Of a stretch of DNA of 64,000 nucleotides, positions 26,803 to 35,149 are shown piece after piece. The position numbers were made by a program, and so were the translations under genes. Below the pieces are notes generated by a model that was given only the letters and a program-made list of their open reading frames with translations, had not been told where the DNA came from and searched no databases. The stretch is from contig NZ_CP059162.1 of the NCBI RefSeq assembly GCF_013466605.1, forward strand, positions 6,696,001 through 6,760,000, given 5' to 3'. The DNA comes from Pseudomonas chlororaphis subsp. aurantiaca (lineage in GTDB: Bacteria; Pseudomonadota; Gammaproteobacteria; Pseudomonadales; Pseudomonadaceae). Positions within the stretch are counted from its first letter, which is position 1, and the number at the start of each line of letters is the position of its first letter.

Positions 26803-29457
26803 TCAGGCGAACTCGCAGGTCACGCCGCCGCCGCTGTCGAGCGTCGCGTGTACGCGCTTGAGGTTCTCGCCGGTGGCCATGGCGTCCAGCAGGCGGTCGG
26901 CCACCAGCGGCAGTACGTGCAGGTCGAGCAAGTGGTCGATCAGGCGCGCGCCGCTTTCGCTCTGGGTGCAGCGCTCGGCCAGGTGGTCGACCAGGTTCTG
27001 GCAGTAAGTGAAATCCAGCTGGCGACGGTTCAGGCGCTCGCCCAGGCGGCCCAGCTTGATTTCGATCAGCTCGCGCAGCACCGGGCCGCCCACCGGGTAG
27101 TACGGCACCACGCGCATGCGCGCCAGCAGCGCCGGCTTGAAGTGCTTGCTGAGCACCGGGCGGATGGTCTCTTCCAGGATCTCGGCGCTCGGCCGCTCAC
27201 CGTTCTCGCACAGGGCGCTGATGCGGTCGCTGGCCAGGTTCGAGGTCATCAGGATCAGCGTGTTGCGGAAGTCGATCTCGCGCCCTTCGCCGTCGTTGGC
27301 CACGCCCTTGTCGAAGATCTGATAGAACAGATTGAGCACGTCCGGATCGGCTTTCTCGACCTCGTCGAGCAGCACCACCGAATACGGCTTCTGCCGCACC
27401 GCCTCGGTGAGCATGCCGCCTTCGCCGTAGCCGACGTAGCCTGGCGGCGCGCCGATCAGGCGCGATACGGTGTGCTTCTCCTGGAACTCGGACATGTTGA
27501 TGGTGGTGATAAAGCGATCGCCGCCGTACAGCAGGTCGGCCAGGGCCAGGGCGGTTTCGGTCTTGCCGACGCCGCTCGGGCCGACCAGCAGGAACACACC
27601 GACCGGCGCATCCGGCTTGTTCAGGCCAGCGGCGGTGGCGCGCATCGAGCGGTCCAGCGCATGCACCGCCTGCTCCTGGCCACGAATGCGCGCGCGCAGG
27701 TCGGTGGCGAAGCTCGCCACCTTGGCGTTGTGTTCACGGGCCAGTTGCGTCAGCGGCACACCGGTCCAGGCGCTGATCACTTCGGCCACCAGGCGCGGGC
27801 AGACTTCGAAGCTGACCAGGCGTTCCTGGCTCTGGGCATCGCTCAGGGCGCGATGGGTTTCGTTGAGGGCAGCCTCCAGCGCCTCGACGCTCTGCCCTTC
27901 TTCCACTTCAGCGGCGAGGGTTTCGATCACTGTGCCTTCGGCGTCTTCTTCCACCGACACCCGCGGCGGCTGGTTGGCCGCGTCGCGAGCCTTGGCCAGT
28001 TGCTGGCGCAGTTCGAGCAGACGCTCGGCCAGGGTGCGTTGTTCGCTCCACAGGGTTTCCAGGGCTTGCTGCTCGGCCTCGGCGTCGGCCAGACGGGCTT
28101 CCAACGCGTCCAGCGCTTCCTGGTCGATCACCAGGCCGGCTTCGGCATCGCGGCGCAGTGCCTGGCGCTGACGGCCGCCTTCGGCCAGCTCGCCACGCAG
28201 GCGTTCCAGGCTCTCCGGCGCCGCCGCCAGGCTGATGCGCACCCGGGCACAGGCGGTATCGAGCACGTCCACCGCCTTGTCCGGCAGCTGGCGGCCAGCC
28301 AGGTAGCGGGCCGACAGTTCCGCCGCGGCCACCACCGCGTCGTCGCGCAGGTAGATACCGTGGCTCTTCTCGTAGACCTGAGCCAGGCCACGCAGGATAG
28401 TCACCGCCTCGCTGACGGTCGGTTCGTGCAGCTGCACCGGCTGGAAGCGACGGGCCAGGGCCGGGTCCTTCTCGAAGTACTTCTTGTACTCGGCCCAAGT
28501 GGTGGCGGCGATGGTGCGCAGCTCGCCACGGGCCAGCGCCGGCTTGAGCAGGTTGGCCGCATCGGAACCGCCCGCGTTGCCGCCGGCGCCGATCAGGGTG
28601 TGGGCTTCGTCGATAAACAGAATGATCGGCTTAGGCGAAGCCTTGACCTCGTCGATCACGCCCTTGAGGCGGCGCTCGAACTCGCCCTTCACGCTGGCGC
28701 CGGCCTGCAACAGGCCCATGTCCAGCGACAACAGCTCGACGCCCTTGAGCACCTGCGGCACTTCACCGGCGGCGATGCGCGAGGCCAGGCCTTCGACCAC
28801 CGCGGTCTTACCGACGCCGGCTTCGCCGACCACGATCGGGTTGTTCTTGCGACGACGGGCGAGGATGTCGACCATCTGGCGGATCGCGCCATCGCGGCAC
28901 AGCACCGGGTCGAGCTTGCCCTCGCGCGCCTGCTGGGTCAGGTTGTGGGTAAAGCGCTGCAACAGCGATTCGCCCGGCGCCGCCGGCTTGCCGCTGGCCG
29001 GCTCTTCCTTCTGCGACAGGGCGAAATCCTTCAGCCGTTCGATGTTCAGCTTGGCCAGCAGCGACTGGTAACGGCTACCGGCGTAGCGCATCGGGTTACG
29101 CAGCAGGGCGAGGATCAGCGCCGCCTGCTCGACCTGGCTCTGGCCCAGTTCGAGGTTGGCCACCAGCAAGGCGTCCTGCAGCCACTGCACCAGCTCCGGG
29201 GCGAACACCGGGTTGCGCGAGGCGCTGTGCTCGACCCGCGATTGCAGTGCCGCGCTCAGCTCGCCGGCATCCACTTCGGCGTCCTGCAACGCGCGTGCGA
29301 GCAGGCCTTGCGGACGCTCCAGCAGGCCCAGCAACAGGTCTTCGACCAGGATCTTGCTGCCGCCACGGGCGACGCAGCGTTCGGCGGAGCTTTCCAGGTC
29401 GCGGCGGGTTTCGGCGTCCAGCGCCTGGATCAGTTGCTGCAGGTCTACGTTGATCAT
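26803..29457 (-). CDS. tssH: T6SS sheath-disassembly ATPase TssH (ClpV)
   Basis: An 884-residue ClpB-like AAA+ ATPase: N-terminal Clp_N domain (INVDLQQLIQALDAETRRDLESSAERC), D1 with GEAGVGKTAVVEG, an M-domain coiled coil, and D2 with GPSGVGKTETALAL and the arginine-rich sensor region. The ATG at 29457 follows AAGGAC. It recycles the contracted TssB/TssC sheath. Lies 12 bases after tssG. Confidence 0.96.
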   Translation of the reverse strand: MINVDLQQLIQALDAETRRDLESSAERCVARGGSKILVEDLLLGLLERPQGLLARALQDAEVDAGELSAALQSRVEHSASRNPVFAPELVQWLQDALLVANLELGQSQVEQAALILALLRNPMRYAGSRYQSLLAKLNIERLKDFALSQKEEPASGKPAAPGESLLQRFTHNLTQQAREGKLDPVLCRDGAIRQMVDILARRRKNNPIVVGEAGVGKTAVVEGLASRIAAGEVPQVLKGVELLSLDMGLLQAGASVKGEFERRLKGVIDEVKASPKPIILFIDEAHTLIGAGGNAGGSDAANLLKPALARGELRTIAATTWAEYKKYFEKDPALARRFQPVQLHEPTVSEAVTILRGLAQVYEKSHGIYLRDDAVVAAAELSARYLAGRQLPDKAVDVLDTACARVRISLAAAPESLERLRGELAEGGRQRQALRRDAEAGLVIDQEALDALEARLADAEAEQQALETLWSEQRTLAERLLELRQQLAKARDAANQPPRVSVEEDAEGTVIETLAAEVEEGQSVEALEAALNETHRALSDAQSQERLVSFEVCPRLVAEVISAWTGVPLTQLAREHNAKVASFATDLRARIRGQEQAVHALDRSMRATAAGLNKPDAPVGVFLLVGPSGVGKTETALALADLLYGGDRFITTINMSEFQEKHTVSRLIGAPPGYVGYGEGGMLTEAVRQKPYSVVLLDEVEKADPDVLNLFYQIFDKGVANDGEGREIDFRNTLILMTSNLASDRISALCENGERPSAEILEETIRPVLSKHFKPALLARMRVVPYYPVGGPVLRELIEIKLGRLGERLNRRQLDFTYCQNLVDHLAERCTQSESGARLIDHLLDLHVLPLVADRLLDAMATGENLKRVHATLDSGGGVTCEFA

Positions 29458-29468
29458 GTCATCTGTCC

Positions 29469-30476
29469 TTAATGAATTTTGCTGCCCAGGGTCACCACGC
29501 CGTCCGCGCGTTCGCGGCCGAGCCAGCTGGTCCACCCCAGGCGACAGGCGTTCTGCTCACCGATGCGCAGTTCGCGGATTTCTTCCTGGCGCAGGACCAG
29601 GCGAATGTCGTAGTCCAGCGGGTCACGCAGGGTGAACCGCACCAGCGCACACAGCGGCTGGTAGCCGAAACCGATCGGCAGGAACTCGTGGAAGCGTTGC
29701 CAGTCGAGCTGGCGGATATGGATGCGGAACTTGCCGCTGCGGTCGCGCACCCGCTCGCCCAGCACCAGGTCTTCGCCGAGCTGGCTGTTGGCGCGACCCA
29801 GGCGGTTGCGTTGCTCTTCGAGAATCTCCACCCGCCGCTCGATGCACTGCTCGATCACCAGGTCCGCATGCTTGAAGTAGTAACGCAGCACGGCCTCGAT
29901 CAGCGCCGCCGAGTGGGCCCGCAGGCTGAGCAGGCCGAGGTACGGCAGCAGGCGCTTCCAGTTCAGTTCCTTGGCCTTGCGGATGTCTTCGCCGCCGAGG
30001 CCGATCAGGGCGAACAGCTGGGCGGAAAACGGGTCGAGCGCGCCGCTCTTGAAGCTGGCGCGGTAGCGATACTTGCGCCAGATCGGCAGCATCAGCCGCT
30101 GCAGGCGATGGTGGAACAGGTCGAGGAAATTGCGGGTCGGGTTGCCGTCCTCGCTGTCACCCAGGGCCTGCTCACCGTAGAACGCCGGCAGCGGCGAGCC
30201 GGAGCCGAACAGCCCGATCAGGTTGAACCGCAGGCGCGCGCGCATCTGCCCGTGCTCTTCGAAAAACTCCACGCGATCGACGTCGCTGCCAGGGAAACCC
30301 AGGCTCGGATTGGCCTGGAATTCCAGCTGGTCGTAGAGATCCTCTTCGCTCAGGCCCGGGTGGGAATCGCGCAGCCGGTCCACCACCAGCAGCACGGCCT
30401 GGAACAGCGAGTACTCGCGGATGACCCGGGTCAGCCCGCTTAAAGCAGGGGCTGTAGACCCATACGTGGTGTCCAT
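29469..30476 (-). CDS. tssG: T6SS baseplate protein TssG
   Basis: A 335-residue TssG, recognised by the N-terminal VIREYSLFQAVLLVVDRL, by FQANPSLGFPGSDVDRVEFFE, and by LIGLFGSGSPLPAFYGE. It overlaps the 3' end of tssF by 37 nt in another frame, the usual compact arrangement. Acts with TssF and TssK in the baseplate wedge. Confidence 0.95.
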   Translation of the reverse strand: MDTTYGSTAPALSGLTRVIREYSLFQAVLLVVDRLRDSHPGLSEEDLYDQLEFQANPSLGFPGSDVDRVEFFEEHGQMRARLRFNLIGLFGSGSPLPAFYGEQALGDSEDGNPTRNFLDLFHHRLQRLMLPIWRKYRYRASFKSGALDPFSAQLFALIGLGGEDIRKAKELNWKRLLPYLGLLSLRAHSAALIEAVLRYYFKHADLVIEQCIERRVEILEEQRNRLGRANSQLGEDLVLGERVRDRSGKFRIHIRQLDWQRFHEFLPIGFGYQPLCALVRFTLRDPLDYDIRLVLRQEEIRELRIGEQNACRLGWTSWLGRERADGVVTLGSKIH

Positions 30477-32227
30477 TGGTACACCTCTCCCTGTGTACTT
30501 TTTACCCGCAGCTCGTGGTACGAGTTGAGACTGGCGTAAAGAGCGAAAAACTCGTTGAGAACCGAAGCGAAGACGAACATGTCGCCTTCACCGATATAAC
30601 CTTCCGGATCGATGGTCAGCTCGGTGCGCAGACCGCGCAGCGGCAGGCCCCGATGCAGCCGGTCGACATGTTCGTGGCGGATCGACTTGAGCCCGCCCAG
30701 CAGGCGCTTGCTGACCTTTTCCAGGTGCTGGTCGTAGTAGCGCGGCAAGTCGTAGGTTTCGAGAATCACCTTGAGCGCGTCGACGTTGGCCAGCGACAGG
30801 TAGTTGAGCGACATGTTGCTGATCAGCTTCCACAGGAAGTCACGATTCAGCGGTGGCGCGTAGCTCGAAGTGGCCGGGGTGATGTTGCGGAAACTGAGGA
30901 ATTCCGGGGTTTCCTCGCACGCCTGGTTGATCTCGCCGAGCTTGAGCCGGCGCGGCAGGTTCTGGTTGGTGCAGGTCAGCTCGATGGACAGGGTTTCGTG
31001 GGCCTCGGTGTGGCGGATGCCGAAGCTCAGGTAGGTGTCCAGGCCGTCGTGCAGCAACGAGGAGCGCTGGCGGATGCTGTAGTGCGGGCGGCTTTGCGGG
31101 ACGTCGAAACTCGGGTCGTGCTCGAAGGATTCGAACGGCACATATTCCTGGTAACCCAGGCCGCCGGGCTTCCAGCCGGTGACGGTTTCCACCGAGAACA
31201 CGCCGCAGTTTTCCAGGTCGTACTCGGCCGGCAGCAACAGGTACTCGTCCTGCTTGCCATCGAGGCGGATCGGCAGCGCGTCGTGCTTGAACAGGTTGGC
31301 GATCGGCGTGCAGTACAGCTTCACGTTGTCCAGGGTCGGCCGCAGGCGCTGGATGCCGCTCTTGCGAATGTCGAAGCGCACCTCAAGGCCGTGCAACTGC
31401 TTGAGGGTGTCCTCCGGCAGCGACTTGAGCAGGTCCAGGCCGTTCAGGTCGACGAACAGGAACTTGTCCTGGAAGGCGAAATACTCCTGCAGGTAGCGAT
31501 AGCCACGGAAGGTGTTCAGCGGGTACGGGATCAACGCTTCTTCTTCGGCAAAGCCCACCGGCTGCACGCGGTTGCCGGGCATCTTGAACGACATGGCATT
31601 GCCACTGACACCCGGGAACGGCTTGCCGTCCATGCCCAGCGGCACCAGCTCGATGCCTTCGAGGTTGCGCAGCAGGCTCAGGTAGAGCATCTGGCTGATA
31701 TAGCGCTCGCCCGCCAGGTGCAGGCGCAGGCGGCTCAGGTTCAGCTCGCCGAGGTGACCGTCGCAGCTCATCTCCAGGCGCAGGCTAAGCAGTGCGCCGT
31801 CGCCTTTCACCGAGTAGTTCAGCGCCGTCAGGTCCAACGGCAGGACTTCGGTCGGATAGCAGGTACGGAAGCGGCAGCGCACGTCATCGATGGGCTTGCT
31901 CTCCACCGGCGTATCACGCTCCACACGCAGGGCCGGCCCGGACTGCTTCAGCGGGTCGAACTGCAAAATGCTGAACGCCGGCAACGGCCGCATGTAGTTC
32001 GGCCACAGCAGGTGCATCAACGAATGGCTCAGCTCCGGCAGCTCGTCATCGAGCTTCTGCCGCAGGCGACCGGTGAGGAACGCGAAACCTTCGAGCAGGC
32101 GCTCCACATCCGGGTCCCGCCCGGCCTGCCCGAGAAACGGTGCCAGGGCCGGACTACGCTCGGCGAAACGGCGACCCAGCTGGCGCAGCGCGGTGAGTTC
32201 GCTTTGGTAGTAGTGGTTAAAGGACAC
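30440..32227 (-). CDS. tssF: T6SS baseplate protein TssF
   Basis: A 595-residue TssF (VasA/ImpG) with the hallmark N-terminus FNHYYQSELTALRQLGRRFAERSPALAPFLG and DPDVERLLEGFAFLTGRLRQKLDDELPEL. Core baseplate component. Its start lies 65 bases after the lipoprotein gene of the inserted cargo block. Confidence 0.96.
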   Translation of the reverse strand: MSFNHYYQSELTALRQLGRRFAERSPALAPFLGQAGRDPDVERLLEGFAFLTGRLRQKLDDELPELSHSLMHLLWPNYMRPLPAFSILQFDPLKQSGPALRVERDTPVESKPIDDVRCRFRTCYPTEVLPLDLTALNYSVKGDGALLSLRLEMSCDGHLGELNLSRLRLHLAGERYISQMLYLSLLRNLEGIELVPLGMDGKPFPGVSGNAMSFKMPGNRVQPVGFAEEEALIPYPLNTFRGYRYLQEYFAFQDKFLFVDLNGLDLLKSLPEDTLKQLHGLEVRFDIRKSGIQRLRPTLDNVKLYCTPIANLFKHDALPIRLDGKQDEYLLLPAEYDLENCGVFSVETVTGWKPGGLGYQEYVPFESFEHDPSFDVPQSRPHYSIRQRSSLLHDGLDTYLSFGIRHTEAHETLSIELTCTNQNLPRRLKLGEINQACEETPEFLSFRNITPATSSYAPPLNRDFLWKLISNMSLNYLSLANVDALKVILETYDLPRYYDQHLEKVSKRLLGGLKSIRHEHVDRLHRGLPLRGLRTELTIDPEGYIGEGDMFVFASVLNEFFALYASLNSYHELRVKSTQGEVYQWTPRMGLQPLL

Positions 32228-32292
32228 GAGTGCTTACCTGCTTATCGTTTTTGAGAAAATTTCAGCGCCAGGACATTCAACAACCGCACAGG

Positions 32293-32676
32293 TCAAGGAC
32301 AGAAAGCGCGGTCATCGATAGTCCATTCGCGCTGGGTCCCTTCACTGATCTTCTTCACGCCACTCAGATGCTGTTTCAACTGGGCACCGTCAATGGTTTT
32401 GCTACCGTTGGCATCGCTGATCGTCAGCAGATAATTGGCCGGGATCTGCTCGATCACGTCTTCGCCATAAGAGGCAAAGCTCGCCACCAGTGCGCGAGAG
32501 CCGGCCGCGGAAGTCAGCGTGCGCTCCAGCGAATGCATGTTGGAGCTGTTGATCACCTTCATCTGCAAGGGCTGGCCGCAACGGTTCGCGACATACACAT
32601 AGTTGTTGTAGACCTGTTGCGCCGCGCAACCGCTCAAGGAAACAAAAAGCAGGATGAAGCCGGCGAACCTAGTCAT
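32293..32676 (-). CDS. Putative immunity lipoprotein of the PAAR/lipase block
   Basis: A 127-residue lipoprotein from the ATG at 32676: signal peptide MTRFAGFILLFVSLSG and lipobox LSGC (Cys about 17), then a small domain with a Cys pair (NRCGQPLQMKVIN near the start, FCP at the end). An N-terminal extension to 32718 is less likely. I do not recognise the family. It is the last gene of the non-structural block between tssE and tssF, and periplasmic lipoproteins are common immunity partners of lipase effectors, so immunity is the best inference. Confidence 0.6.
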   Translation of the reverse strand: MTRFAGFILLFVSLSGCAAQQVYNNYVYVANRCGQPLQMKVINSSNMHSLERTLTSAAGSRALVASFASYGEDVIEQIPANYLLTISDANGSKTIDGAQLKQHLSGVKKISEGTQREWTIDDRAFCP

Positions 32677-32698
32677 CGAATTCGATCCCAATCGATAG

Positions 32699-33037
32699 TT
32701 AAAAAAATTCATAAACAACCCAATCGCCGAACCGGCTCAAACTCACCACAATGAGCGCAAACAAAATAAACGGCTCGAACCCACCCCTGAAATCTCGAAA
32801 CTTGACCAAACGAACTGCACTTTTTACAAAATAATAAAAACCGACAACTATCATCGGAAGATAAAGAAAAATACAAACCACGAAAAAAAATGTATACACC
32901 GCCTGAGGGAGTAATAAGCCCATAAAGTCGATACTAACCTCCCACGGGGCTTTGGGATCGATAAAGCTCAAAGACAGCATGACAAGAGAAATGAAGATAA
33001 CGAAATATCGCATCACTTTATCGAAGCCCTTCGTCAT
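32699..33037 (-). CDS. Small multi-pass membrane protein downstream of the putative lipase
   Basis: A 112-residue protein with about three TM helices (MRYFVIFISLVMLSLSF, VYTFFFVVCIFLYLPMIVVGFYYFV, FILFALIVVSLSRFGDWVVY). I use the ATG at 33037, which lies inside the end of the hydrolase gene (20-nt overlap); MRYF at 33013 is an alternative start. The stretch is notably AT-rich. No family recognised. Its position directly after the hydrolase suggests an immunity or co-factor role. Confidence 0.6.
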   Translation of the reverse strand: MTKGFDKVMRYFVIFISLVMLSLSFIDPKAPWEVSIDFMGLLLPQAVYTFFFVVCIFLYLPMIVVGFYYFVKSAVRLVKFRDFRGGFEPFILFALIVVSLSRFGDWVVYEFF

Positions 33038-33857
33038 AAAGCCGCTTTGCAAGTTCCCGATGCCTTAATTGACCGTCCGCATCATCCCCTGAATAGTAAA
33101 AGTGTCCCTGGTTAGCGCCTGACATCTGCCCCGCAAGCTCGGGTGCAACGCCAACCAATTCGGCGTCCGTCATCCCGGCATAAATCGGATCGCCCTTATC
33201 TGTCAGGTCAATAATTATTGTTTGGATTATTTTCGGATGCCCGGTTACCGCATCCTTCAAGTCCTGATTGATCGGCGCACCGATGAGAACCAAGTGATCG
33301 ACGATAATATCCTTGCGCGCATGATACATAGCGCTACGCGCCGCAATTACCGCCCCCCATGAGTACCCGACAATATTGAACTGCCCAGAAGTCGGAATCT
33401 TTTTTGATATGCCAATGGCAGCAAGGGAGAAATCCGCAGGTTGGCTTTCTATAACCGGCATAGTGCTTTTAACAGCGACCAAACCATACAAATCGGTTTT
33501 TTCTTTTACAACGCCCAACTGATCATATTCAAACTCTGCCGGCCGACTACTATCCTGATTGTAAAAAATAACCGCCGATGCGTCGGCGAGCATATCAACC
33601 ATTGGATGGACATACTCATCCGCCCCAGTGATCAGGGATGAATAGTTTCCGTAAACAGAATTGGCGATGCCTACCTCAGTAAATGCATTGATCATGTCGG
33701 CGTTATAACCACCAATCATCCCAGCGCCACCCAAAAATACGGTCAGCCCTTGCTCAACTACAACCGGCTTAGGGACAAGCTCTTTGGTAGGGGAACTTTG
33801 CACCGTAGCGACTTTTTTGAAAGTACCACTTGAAGTGCTGATGGTATCAGTGGCCAT
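33018..33857 (-). CDS. Alpha/beta-hydrolase, putative T6SS lipase effector
   Basis: A 279-residue protein with the nucleophile elbow GYSWG (164-168, Ser166), a strand-like TVFLGGAGMIGG near 39-50 that could form the oxyanion side, Asp220/Asp223 (IDLTDKGDP) and His252 (QGHFYY) as triad candidates. There is no signal peptide. It starts 3 bases after the PAAR gene. GxSxG lipases (Tle1-4) are established T6SS effectors and often travel with PAAR or VgrG; I cannot assign this one to a numbered Tle family. AT-rich compared with the T6SS core. Confidence 0.72.
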   Translation of the reverse strand: MATDTISTSSGTFKKVATVQSSPTKELVPKPVVVEQGLTVFLGGAGMIGGYNADMINAFTEVGIANSVYGNYSSLITGADEYVHPMVDMLADASAVIFYNQDSSRPAEFEYDQLGVVKEKTDLYGLVAVKSTMPVIESQPADFSLAAIGISKKIPTSGQFNIVGYSWGAVIAARSAMYHARKDIIVDHLVLIGAPINQDLKDAVTGHPKIIQTIIIDLTDKGDPIYAGMTDAELVGVAPELAGQMSGANQGHFYYSGDDADGQLRHRELAKRLYDEGLR

Positions 33858-33860
33858 TCA

Positions 33861-34367
33861 TCAACTTCCCGCTGCTACGTAGACTTCGACTTTCTCTGCT
33901 CGCTCATGTCGAGCAAGCCGATGAGTAAGCCCTGCATCATTGGTAATCCCCTCTTCCTGCGTGCCATCTTCGCGAACAAGCAGATATCGGCGATTGGCAA
34001 TCGGAGCTCCCGCCTCATCTGTCAGCGCAAACTGCTCATCAAGTCCAGGAATAATCAGCGGTAATGGAGGAACAAACGGCGCCGCCGAGTGGGAATTTCC
34101 GATAACCACCGTCCCCGACCCACCGATAACGATATTTCCATGAGTCCCGACCGAATCAACCGTGGCCGCCGGCTTGCCATTGATCAGCACGGTGGTTGCC
34201 AGGGCGCCGGACATAGTGCCGCCACAGGCCGAGGCATCGCCTTGGCGGGCAGCCGGAAGTCCGTCGAAAAACACATCGCCGGAACCGGCGGCGATCGGGT
34301 TGGTACCGTGACCTGGCAATGGGCAAGCGGTCGGGTCTGAAACACGAGCGGCAGGTTTACCGGACAT
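33861..34367 (-). CDS. PAAR-domain spike-tip protein with C-terminal tail
   Basis: A 168-residue protein. The PAAR domain (about 1-95) shows repeated motifs PAARVSDPTACP..GHGTNPI, GDVFFDGLPAARQGD, and GSGTVVIG with the His/Cys pattern that binds zinc. A short Pro-rich linker is followed by a beta-rich tail (FALTDEAGAPIANRRYLLVREDG...). The ATG at 34367 follows GGGAGG; upstream codons to 34451 are not needed. It caps the VgrG spike and probably carries the hydrolase encoded next. Confidence 0.9.
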   Translation of the reverse strand: MSGKPAARVSDPTACPLPGHGTNPIAAGSGDVFFDGLPAARQGDASACGGTMSGALATTVLINGKPAATVDSVGTHGNIVIGGSGTVVIGNSHSAAPFVPPLPLIIPGLDEQFALTDEAGAPIANRRYLLVREDGTQEEGITNDAGLTHRLARHERAEKVEVYVAAGS

Positions 34368-34731
34368 GTTCACCTCCCATGGGCAAGAGGGGTGGCGTGA
34401 GCGTTGGTGACGCTGCCAGCTTTGCCGAGGGAACAGGTTTCGCCGGGTCATGCAGCAGTACCGCTTGGGTAGCGGCGATGATAGAAAGACGCGCGCCTTT
34501 CACTTCAACGGCTTTGTCATTGGCCTCGATGGTTACGCTGTGGCCACTTTTGAAGGTCAGTCGGTGAACCTGCCGGCCTTCTTCCTGAACGATTTCATGA
34601 GTGTCCAGATCCAGCAGGTTGGTCAGCCCTATCGTGGCATCGGGCGTGCCGAATGAAACATGGTTGACTGGCTCAACGGCGCGACTTGTCGCCTCGCCCA
34701 AACGAATGAAATGGTCTTCGCTCATCTTCAT
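34357..34731 (-). CDS. Unknown small protein of the PAAR cargo block (possible adaptor)
   Basis: A 124-residue protein (start ATG 34731, or the third codon). The N-terminal part is mixed charged; residues about 45-95 look like a run of beta strands (VHRLTFKSGHSVTIEANDKAVEVKGARLSI) resembling the repetitive strands of VgrG needles; the C-terminus is Pro/Ala-rich. Its start overlaps the tssE stop (ATGA) and its end overlaps the PAAR start by 11 nt, so it is tightly coupled between structural and cargo genes. It is not an obvious DUF1795, DUF2169 or DUF4123 adaptor. Function unknown. Confidence 0.65.
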   Translation of the reverse strand: MKMSEDHFIRLGEATSRAVEPVNHVSFGTPDATIGLTNLLDLDTHEIVQEEGRQVHRLTFKSGHSVTIEANDKAVEVKGARLSIIAATQAVLLHDPAKPVPSAKLAASPTLTPPLLPMGGEHVR

Positions 34732-35135
34732 GTCACCTTGACCTGTCCGCTGCCATCCAGGCGCGCGGAAAAACTGACCTGGCGCTTGAACCCGTCCACC
34801 TCAAGCAGGCCTTCGATATTGAAAGCCAGCTTGAGCTGGTCGTGATCACGCGGCAGGGAAACGACACGCACATTGCTCAGACGCGGCTCGTAGGCTTCGA
34901 TGAAGCTTTCGATGGCCAGGCGAGCCTGGCTCAGGGCGTCGTGCAGACTCAGGCGCATGTCGTTGAGATCGGGCAACCCGTAATCGGACAGCGTCTGCAC
35001 GCTGCCCGCACGGGTGCTGAGCATCTTGCCCAGATGGGCAGCCACCGACGCCATGGCGGAAACCTCGCGGCTCCAGCCGACACGCTTGTCGGCCTCGCCA
35101 CTCAGGCGTTCGAAAAGGCTGCCGTATCCGGTCAT
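34728..35135 (-). CDS. tssE: T6SS baseplate protein TssE (gp25-like)
   Basis: A 135-residue gp25-type protein (SLFERLSGE, LGKMLSTRAGSVQTLSDYGLPDL, IEAYEPRLSNVRV). It joins sheath to baseplate. It starts 14 bases after tssC and overlaps the next gene by 4 nt. Confidence 0.95.
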   Translation of the reverse strand: MTGYGSLFERLSGEADKRVGWSREVSAMASVAAHLGKMLSTRAGSVQTLSDYGLPDLNDMRLSLHDALSQARLAIESFIEAYEPRLSNVRVVSLPRDHDQLKLAFNIEGLLEVDGFKRQVSFSARLDGSGQVKVT

Positions 35136-35149
35136 GACCTAGCTCCTGG

